From Crambe crambe (Eukaryota; Porifera; Demospongiae; Poecilosclerida; Crambeidae), in the NCBI GenBank assembly GCA_963924555.1, contig OZ004591.1, positions 806,001 to 870,000 of the forward strand: a stretch of 64,000 nucleotides of DNA, in the 5' to 3' direction. Positions 58,189-64,000 of the stretch are shown piece after piece (the stretch's first letter is position 1; each line of letters starts with the position of its first letter). The translations under genes and the position numbers were made by a program. The notes beneath the pieces were generated by a model that searched no databases, had not been told where the DNA came from, and saw only the letters and a program-made list of their open reading frames with translations.

Positions 58189-61100
58189 AACAACAATAAC
58201 AATAAACAAAAAAATACACTCCTTTTAGGACACTCTTTCTGCTATACATTTGTTGCAGTATTCTAGGATATCTCTCTATGGCTCAAATCCAACAAAACTT
58301 AAACAGTGTCCAACAAGTTCCAGCATCATCTCTCAACTTACCTTGGGCTTCATTCTCTCGTGATTCTATTATGATACTAATACTGTCTGTTGCATTTCCC
58401 GTGACAAATATGCAAGCCTCGAAATAGCCGACAGACTCATTCACTCTATACACGCTCTCTTCGAATGAGGCAAATATGTCTGCATTAAAAAATATGTAGA
58501 ATATTGACATCACATTAATTTTGAGCACAGGAGTAAGTGACCTACAGGATCATGCTAGGAAGCCCATCTAGTAATGATGCTTGTTTTCTAATCACAATAG
58601 TCTTACTATATCAATAATTATACCATTTGGCTGCACAATATTGGTGGAATGAATGCGATACGCATAGAGTCCGGTGACTCCAGTGTTGCTATCACGTTCA
58701 ATGTTATTTGTAGCAGTTCTTGGAAGGATCATGAAGGGTCGGACAAGACGAGAGTCTAAGGCAGATGAAGGACTGAAACCAACTACTACCGAATCAGATG
58801 GAACAGTAGTGGTCTCATAGAAGAAGAAGGCGAATGAAGTCTCGCTGTTGTGAACCAAAGCCACTTGAAACGTGTTCACCTGTACAGAGTAAAATTCCAT
58901 GCAGTATAAGAAGAGATAATTGGAATATTCACTCTTTCTACAGTACTGACCAATTCTGTATTTCCAATCAAGCGATGTGGCAGTTTATACCATGTGACTA
59001 TGATGACTTGAGTTGGTTGGAAGTTCACATTGATGAAGTATTTCTGTGTCAGATTCCTTGCCTGTTGCAGAATATCTGGATTTCTGGATGCACGGTAGAA
59101 GATATTTCCACCTCCCCTGGCCCTGCTGAGACTGAGGTCACTCCAGTAAGGAGCTATGAGAGGTTGTGAGTATTGAAACCGAAAACTAAAGAAACTCTCA
59201 ATGCTTGCCGAAGAGAAGGAATTCCTGAAGGAAAGTATCCCATTCTCGTTGATCTGAAAATAAAAGAAATATTAAAAATTGCACATCAAACACATCAAGA
59301 GGATTTCTAACAAAAGGATATAGGGATGATCAGCATAAACACCTAAAAAAAACTAATAAAGGTGTAGATATAAGATAATATTATGTTGGCTAATCAAAGA
59401 AAATGTTCTTATGTGACATACATAGAGGCGTCTTTCACGCTCTCCAAAGAAGGGGAAGCGATTCAGAGGGAAAATGGATATCACGGAAGAAAGGGTCCCA
59501 TCTCCTGCTGGTCTGCCAAAGGGGAAAGATGCTCCAAATTGACCAGCTACAAGGAGAAGAACAGTCTTGTGTTTTTAATGCTAGTTTTTCAGCCTTACTA
59601 CAAGAGAAACGTAATGAACTAACTTACCATCATCATCCTCAATAAATACTGAAGCATTCAAAACACCAACATAGGACATTGCAGTTTCAGTTGGCACTGT
59701 GACCAGAAAGAAACCCTCCTCACTCTCAAAGATGGAGTCATCATATATGATCAGATTGAAGCACTGACGTGTTGTGTTGCCAGAGTAGGTCATGAGAATT
59801 GATACAGATTCATAGTCAGTTGTATCTGAATTAGATGGACATTGAATTGATACAGATTCAGAGAGAGTTAATATTGTTAGATGGACAACAGTAATAGTCA
59901 GTTGAGTAGCTATTGATACTGAGAAACCTATCGTCCCTCTCAAATTATTCTCTGATTGAGCTGATTTAGCATTTAGTACTACACGAATTAAACATCTCAG
60001 ACATCAACAGAGAGTGTGGATTATCACCTCTCTGATGGTATTCGAAATTTGGAATTGGAGTAAGTTAAAGGAACTTTAACACATTCGAGGAGAAAAGTGA
60101 ACAGAAATTGTCTAGCCAGCACTGACTTACCATTAGCAGTGCCATTAGTTACTGACAGCACTTCAATCGTGATATTCTCTTCTTCGACTCTTCCTTCCAT
60201 TGATAGACAAACTTCCTGAACTTCTTGTGCTTCTCTGACGAAGTAAACTCGGCGGTCAAATATCAGAACAATATCTGTATCAAACAAAAATAAAAATGAG
60301 AAGTCCAAAAACCATTTCTCATTTAAGAGTACCTCGAGGTTCAACGATGAAGGGATGGTCTGTGCGGAAAGCATATAACCCAGTCACACCAGATAAACCA
60401 GTGTTGCTGTCACTTGCTAGATCAGTTTCATTAGTGAATACTCCAGGTATATTGAAAGGTATGGCCGTGTTTGCATTAAACGATTGCGAGGAAGGGGAAA
60501 ACCCTGCACTTATATTTCTAAATCCCTCAACTATTTGGTCATAGAAGAAAAATACGAAGGACATTCGGTTATTGAAAATCAGAGCTGCTTGGAAAGTGTT
60601 CACCTGAAAAGAAATGGGAAATATATGAACCATTATGGATCCACAATTAAGATAAGGCCGTTCCAAATAAATCACTTGTTTAGCGGATTTTTTCTTCTTT
60701 CTTATAAGCAGGCAGGATGAAATAAACTTAAACATAAACTACCTCAGTATACTATGCACCATGTTTATATGGTCATGTGTTCTAGTATACAAAGAAACAG
60801 CAGTATACTGGGATCTAGTATACAAAGATAAACAGCAGTATACTGAGGATATACAAGTTTAAATAATTTCAGAGGCTGTACTCTACTTCGCTTAGCATAC
60901 TTCTACAATTTACATTTGATTCATTGCCAAGAAATGCATGCCCCAATTCAAACCAGGTGACTATGACGGTATTTGTTGGTTCAAAGTCCAAATCGGGAAA
61001 GTGTTGTTGTGTTAGGTTTCTTGAGTGTTCGAGAGTACTAGCATCTCTGGCCATGCGAAACAGGACCCTCCCACCAAATCTACTCAAGTCCAGATCAGTC

Positions 61101-64000
61101 CAGAAAGGAGCAATAACAGATTGAGATAGTCGGAAAGTGCCCAGTTCTTGAATGAGGCTGCTTGTGAATGGATATCGGAAGGAGAGTATCCCATTCTCAT
61201 TAATCTGCAAGGAACATAAGAAATTGACAAATTGGCCATATTTATCACAAGAGGTTATTGGGGCAAAAATTAGATAATTCTCTAGCTGCTATCAGAATTG
61301 GTTTATAAAGCTGTGAGGGAAGGGGGAGGGGGAGGGGGAGGGGGAGATGAGGGGGAGGGGAGAGGGGAGAGGAGGAGGAGGGGGAGGGGGAAGGGGGTGG
61401 GGAATTAGGCTTTTATCAGTGTACATGGATAGAAGAGGTTTCTCGGATTCCATAGAAGATGACCGGAGTTAAAAATCCTAAAGGCACGCGGTTGAAGGGA
61501 CGGTTCAGTTCTCCGTCTCCCACAACAGCACCGAAAGTGAACGACTCCCCAAATCTGCCAGCTGTAAGAATAACAAGAAGTAAGCTCTACAAGACATGTT
61601 TTGCATTGATACACAAGCTATAGAATTTACGGTCGTCATCTTGTATGAGGACTGAAGCATTGAGAGTAAGGATTGTCACATTCTCAGACTGCATTGTTAA
61701 AATGAAGTTTTCTTCTTCTTCATAGACCAAGTCATCCAACACCATGACATTGAAACACTGGCGATTACCTGACCCCTGACCAAACGTCAGATGGACAGTC
61801 ACTCCCACATAATCAGAATTTACTATTTTTATATGAGATCAAAGTAAATCAAAACTACTTATATTTTCTTGGCATACACACCTTCCGCACTGCCATTACT
61901 CTGTGATATCACAACCAAAGTCAGGTTGCTACCCTCGGGTATTCCTTCAGTCACCACACAGACTTCGTATTGTGAGTCTTCATTCACAGAGTAAATGTTT
62001 TGCTCGAAAACTGCTATGATATCTGGGATTAAATAGTTGTAGATTTGTAGGGTTAGACTGCATTTATATATATAAAAAGGCATACCATTTGGCTGTGAAA
62101 TGAATAAACGGTCGACACGGAAGGCATAGAGCCCAGGAACCCCGGCATTACTGGTGTTCTCGATGTCCACAGTGGCATTGGTCAGGGCGATGGGGATCAT
62201 GAAGGGTTGACCATTGGGGGTGGACGAGAAGCCAGTCCGAGCAGGACTAAAACCAATGTTGCTAAACTCTCCCCATTCAATGTCTCCATAAAAGAACAAG
62301 ACAAAGGAGGCATTTCTTCCAGACACTATGGCAGCTTGGAATGTGTTGGACTGAAAATGAAAATCATGCAGCTCGGATCAGTTAAGCTTATTTATTTATT
62401 TACTTACCGCATTTGAATTTGAAGAAGTAGATTCTGCTACTCTGTACCAAGTGACAATCACCAGACCTTGAACTGTGACACTGACGTCTGGAAAAAATCT
62501 GTTCATCAAGATGGAAGCACGATGCAGATCATTTCCATCCGAGACTATTCGGTAAAACACATTCCCAAATCTCTCCAGATCGACATTGCTCCAAAATGGA
62601 GCCAGCAGATGTGTTGATAAGACCAGGTCATTAAAATCCCGAGGAATGGAGTTAGAATATCCTCCAGGGAAAGAGAGAATTCCATTAGAGTTAATCTGAC
62701 AACAAGACAGTATTAGTGATAGCTATAACAGACTTATGCTAGCTGTATTAATAGTTGAATGTAGCTATACTGTATTAATAGTGAGGTATCCTTAAATAAA
62801 GCTGTATTAATAGTGGGGTATCCTTAAATATAGCTGTATTAATAGTGAGGTATCCTTAAATATAGCTGTATTAATAGTGGGGTATCCTTAAATATAGCTG
62901 TATTAATAGTGGGGTATCCTTAAATATAGCTGTATTAATAGTGGGGTATCCTTAAATATAGCTGTATTAATAGTGGGGTATCCTTAAATATAGTCTGTAT
63001 TAATAGTGGGGTATCCTTAAATATAGCTGTATTAATAGTGGGGTATCCTCTAAATTAAAAGTAGCAATTACTCTATTCTTAGTCGTACTTGAATACTATT
63101 AGCAGAGAGCTGTCTTCCATAAATTATGGGTCGACTGAAAGTGTCAGGAAGAAAAATGGAGGTGCTGAAGCGCACTGGATGCGCCACTCTATCTCCTGCC
63201 AGTGGTCCATACCTGAACGACATCCCAATCTCTCCAACTATTATAGAAACAAAAAAAACAAAACAAAAAAAAAAGAAAAGAAAAGAAAAGAAAGATGCCA
63301 TTCATACAGATTGGGAGCAGTTGGAAAGGACTTACCATCATTATCGGTGATGATAACAGTGGAATTGAAGTTAGACTTTACACTGGGTATTGTCGATTGA
63401 AGGATTAGGAAGAATCGTTCGTTTTGCTCTATGAGATCATCGTCAACTATTGACACGTTGAAACACTGGATCTTCCCAGTTATCTCAGAGAAAGTCAAGG
63501 TGATCATCACAGGGACGTAGTCAATAGTAGATGCTAAAATTCATGGAGAATATAATGCAGAGTGAATAGGCTTGGGAATATATGTTTTTATTAAGGGGGG
63601 AGGGCTTACAGATATGTGATTAGAATGCTGGCTGGTATCAATCGAAAAGGGAACTCTAGACTATAGTCTAATACACTTATCACTTAAGTTATAGCTTAGC
63701 TACCATTGGAACTTCTGTTGTTGAGGTTGTGCACTTGTGCAGTGATGTTGTCCCAACTCCTTCCTTGCACTGACACGCACACTTCAAGAAATCCACTACT
63801 TTCAGACACTGTATAGTCAGTCTGGTCAAATGTCACTAGCACATCTGCAAAATGAAAGGAAGAAGAAGTTTATGTATCCATGAATGGATTGGGAAATGAA
63901 GTGAAAGTTATTGTGCAACACTTACCTCTTGGTTCAAGAATTACATTCTGATCCACACGGAAGGCATAGAATCCAGTCACATTGGTATTGCTGCCATTAG
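43769..64000 (-). CDS. Giant NIDO/Calx-beta repeat surface protein with Ig-FN3-GPI-like end (5' end outside window)
   Basis: A minus-strand gene of at least 63 exons and about 4180 residues within the window; its start lies beyond base 64000. Eleven full modules and one partial module each consist of a NIDO domain (three exons: FGxSFPFG...GD; ENGILSF...IAPFWTDL...FYR...VTWY; NTFQVAL...FFFY...GFSPS...FMIPR...GFYAYRTD) and a Calx-beta domain (two exons: FEExVYRVNESVG...EVCV; LTFGEG...QCFNVTILDD...EExF...NASVFIxDDDG). NIDO domains occur in nidogen and mucin-like extracellular proteins; Calx-beta domains form Ca-dependent adhesive rods. The end has one Ig domain, FN3-like exons and a hydrophobic tail without a cytoplasmic part. 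Each complete module adds up to a multiple of three and joins in phase 1. Large Calx-beta proteins form demosponge aggregation factors, but I see no other aggregation-factor-specific part, so that link is inference. Confidence 0.85.
44314..44346. repeat. 33-base G run (C run on the coding strand) next to a splice acceptor
   Basis: An unbroken run of 33 G on the plus strand. On the coding strand it is a C tract 15 bases upstream of the acceptor of the exon at 44298-44219, so it doubles as the polypyrimidine tract. Such runs are error-prone in sequencing, so the exact length is uncertain. Confidence 0.85.
44757..44823. repeat. (ACA)n microsatellite between Ig and FN3 exons
   Basis: About 20 ACA triplets in the intron between exons 45160-44840 and 44714-44427. 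A similar run lies at 58150-58187 in the module 3 Calx-beta intron. Confidence 0.9.
45324..46696 (-). repeat. NIDO/Calx-beta module 11 (type B)
   Basis: Exons 46696-46568, 46434-46150, 46088-45839 (NIDO) and 45787-45647, 45514-45324 (Calx-beta), 996 bp in total. The last module before the Ig domain. NIDO type B: NTFQVALVYN...TNIPLSPVVVGFSPSS. The second NIDO exon starts VNEKGLLSF where most modules have ENGILSF. Confidence 0.85.
46868..48318 (-). repeat. NIDO/Calx-beta module 10 (type A)
   Basis: Exons 48318-48182, 48122-47835, 47769-47511, 47454-47317 and 47059-46868, 1014 bp. NIDO type A: IAPFWSNVDLNRFGRIFYRTT and IEWGSFSNIGFEPSR...PFMIPIGLTNATV. It closely resembles module 8. A hairpin with AGCCTTGTACCCAGGCC arms lies in the intron near 47235-47309. 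Confidence 0.85.
48498..48590. repeat. AATTCTTGAC-family foldback element
   Basis: CTCAATTCTTGACCAATTAC and TCAAGAATTGAG ends with an inner AGTAGAGAGA/ACTCTCTT pair; related to 4213-4295. It lies in the intron between modules 9 and 10. Confidence 0.6.
48608..49826 (-). repeat. NIDO/Calx-beta module 9 (type B)
   Basis: Exons 49826-49699, 49648-49370, 49307-49058, 49002-48865 and 48805-48608, 993 bp. NIDO type B (TNVPSRFVTVGFSPSS). The most compact module, with short introns. Confidence 0.85.
50041..51417 (-). repeat. NIDO/Calx-beta module 8 (type A), GC splice donor
   Basis: Exons 51417-51281, 51097-50807, 50744-50477, 50422-50288 and 50229-50041, 1020 bp. NIDO type A, close to module 10 (FWSNIDLNRFGSIFYRTTT; PFMIPIALTSATV). 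After the final exon the donor reads GCAAGT where the other modules have GT, giving a GC-AG intron. Confidence 0.85.
51511..53213 (-). repeat. NIDO/Calx-beta module 7 (type B)
   Basis: Exons 53213-53077, 53017-52739, 52678-52429, 52081-51944 and 51705-51511, 999 bp. The intron between NIDO and Calx-beta is expanded by a tandem repeat (52115-52395). Confidence 0.85.
52115..52395. repeat. 41-bp tandem repeat in module 7 intron
   Basis: About seven copies of a unit containing CCATTGTTAAAGTATTAACA and TCATTACTCATGCTAT; two copies have a shorter form (TTAACATTTACTCATG). Confidence 0.9.
53272..54526 (-). repeat. NIDO/Calx-beta module 6 (type B)
   Basis: Exons 54526-54390, 54327-54040, 53972-53732, 53676-53536 and 53469-53272, 1005 bp. 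The third NIDO exon is three codons shorter than in neighbours (GFSPSRSTGQSFMIPR). A (CAAA)n run follows the first exon boundary near 54536-54571. Confidence 0.85.
54626..56145 (-). repeat. NIDO/Calx-beta module 5 (type B)
   Basis: Exons 56145-56015, 55810-55523, 55467-55218, 55167-55030 and 54814-54626, 996 bp. The NIDO core is more diverged (GFSPSFRFGLNLQSLLLPR). The second NIDO exon ends at a GTCAGT donor. Confidence 0.85.
56208..57706 (-). repeat. NIDO/Calx-beta module 4 (type B)
   Basis: Exons 57706-57582, 57528-57235, 57183-56931, 56617-56480 and 56405-56208, 1008 bp. An AATTCTTGAC-family foldback (56686-56793) lies in the intron before the Calx-beta exons. Confidence 0.85.
56686..56793. 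repeat. AATTCTTGAC-family foldback element
   Basis: AACTTTCTCAATTCTT and AAGAATTGAGAAAGTT ends flank an inner CAACAGAGAG/CTCTCTGCTG pair; the family is that of 4213-4295. Confidence 0.7.
57880..59546 (-). repeat. NIDO/Calx-beta module 3 (type B)
   Basis: Exons 59546-59422, 59253-58951, 58879-58624, 58479-58342 and 58089-57880, 1032 bp. The last Calx-beta exon is the longest (210 bp), with a Gly-rich insertion (SPGLGGRGLFG). An inverted repeat (GGCCCGTTTTTGTATCTA arms) lies in the preceding intron near 57803-57846. Confidence 0.85.
59628..61561 (-). repeat. NIDO/Calx-beta module 2 (intermediate type)
   Basis: Exons 61561-61425, 61204-60914, 60603-60333, 60274-60131 and 59825-59628, 1041 bp. 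The NIDO third exon differs from types A and B (IVEGFRNISAGFSPSSQSF; PFNIPGVF). The first intron holds a purine-rich GGGGGA run. Confidence 0.85.
61319..61402. repeat. Purine-rich (GGGGGA)n tract
   Basis: 84 bases made almost only of G and A in module 2's first intron. The G-rich strand could form quadruplex structures. Confidence 0.85.
61631..63237 (-). repeat. NIDO/Calx-beta module 1 (type A)
   Basis: Exons 63237-63089, 62695-62408, 62350-62086, 62022-61882 and 61822-61631, 1035 bp. NIDO type A (FWSNVDLERFGNVFYR; IEWGEFSNIGFSPAR; PFMIPIALTNATV). The first intron contains a tandem array. Confidence 0.85.
62752..63048. repeat. About 31-bp tandem repeat in module 1 intron
   Basis: About nine copies of a unit containing GTATTAATAGTGGGGTATCC and TTAAATATAGCT, with single-base differences. 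Confidence 0.9.
63336..64000 (-). repeat. NIDO/Calx-beta module 0, cut by the window edge
   Basis: The last 75 bases of the third NIDO exon (GFYAFRVDQNVILEPRG), then Calx-beta exons 63844-63704 and 63533-63336. The upstream NIDO exons lie outside the window, so the gene continues. Confidence 0.85.

Noticed and set aside
43769..64000. The NIDO/Calx-beta array as several separate genes
   Set aside because: No internal signal peptide or stop was found, and exon phases continue without break through all modules to the Ig and tail exons.

Overview
The window is animal nuclear DNA, most likely from a demosponge. It holds a dense set of intron-rich eukaryotic genes with mostly short GT-AG introns, clear orthologues of animal genes (KYNU, COG8, DDX6, MRE11, CBL), a large Calx-beta-rich secreted or surface protein of the kind abundant in demosponges, and many small foldback transposons. 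The species cannot be named from sequence alone. All gene models were spliced by eye. For every multi-exon gene the exon lengths add up to a whole number of codons, which supports the models.

Left half (1-30 kb), housekeeping and signalling genes: an intronless filamin-repeat protein (+, 342-3377); kynureninase (-, 4006-6773, 11 exons) divergent from COG8 (+, 6905-10004, 10 exons) across a 131-bp shared promoter with an NRF1-like palindrome; two small unrecognised genes (+, 10092-10883 and a tentative one at 10949-11442); the DDX6/Me31B RNA helicase (-, 12567-14848, 7 exons); MRE11 nuclease (-, 15043-20157, 14 exons) with a tRNA-Thr(TGT) nested antisense in an intron; and, divergent from MRE11, the CBL E3 ubiquitin ligase (+, 20448-29384, 6 exons) with TKB, RING, proline-rich and UBA parts.

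Right half (30-64 kb), a minus-strand surface-protein locus: its main gene runs from beyond the right edge to 43769. It consists of repeated modules of one NIDO (nidogen-type) domain plus one Calx-beta domain, each module encoded by five exons. Eleven complete modules and one partial module lie in the window, followed by one Ig domain, fibronectin-III-like exons and a hydrophobic GPI-anchor-like tail. Downstream lie shorter tandem relatives of this 3' end that have their own signal peptide: a transmembrane version (39204-41441), a decayed 3' relic (38035-38830), and a GPI-tail version with a 2-bp frameshift (29994-32638).

Mobile DNA separates these copies. The most striking element is a 4.4-kb transposon (32809-37235) with about 40-bp terminal inverted repeats. 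It encodes one spliced protein in which a complete Ulp1/SENP-type cysteine protease is fused to a MULE (Mutator-like) DDE transposase with a SWIM zinc finger. A second, non-coding transposon with about 310-bp inverted repeats lies at 41545-43530. Several small palindromic element families are scattered through introns and gaps.
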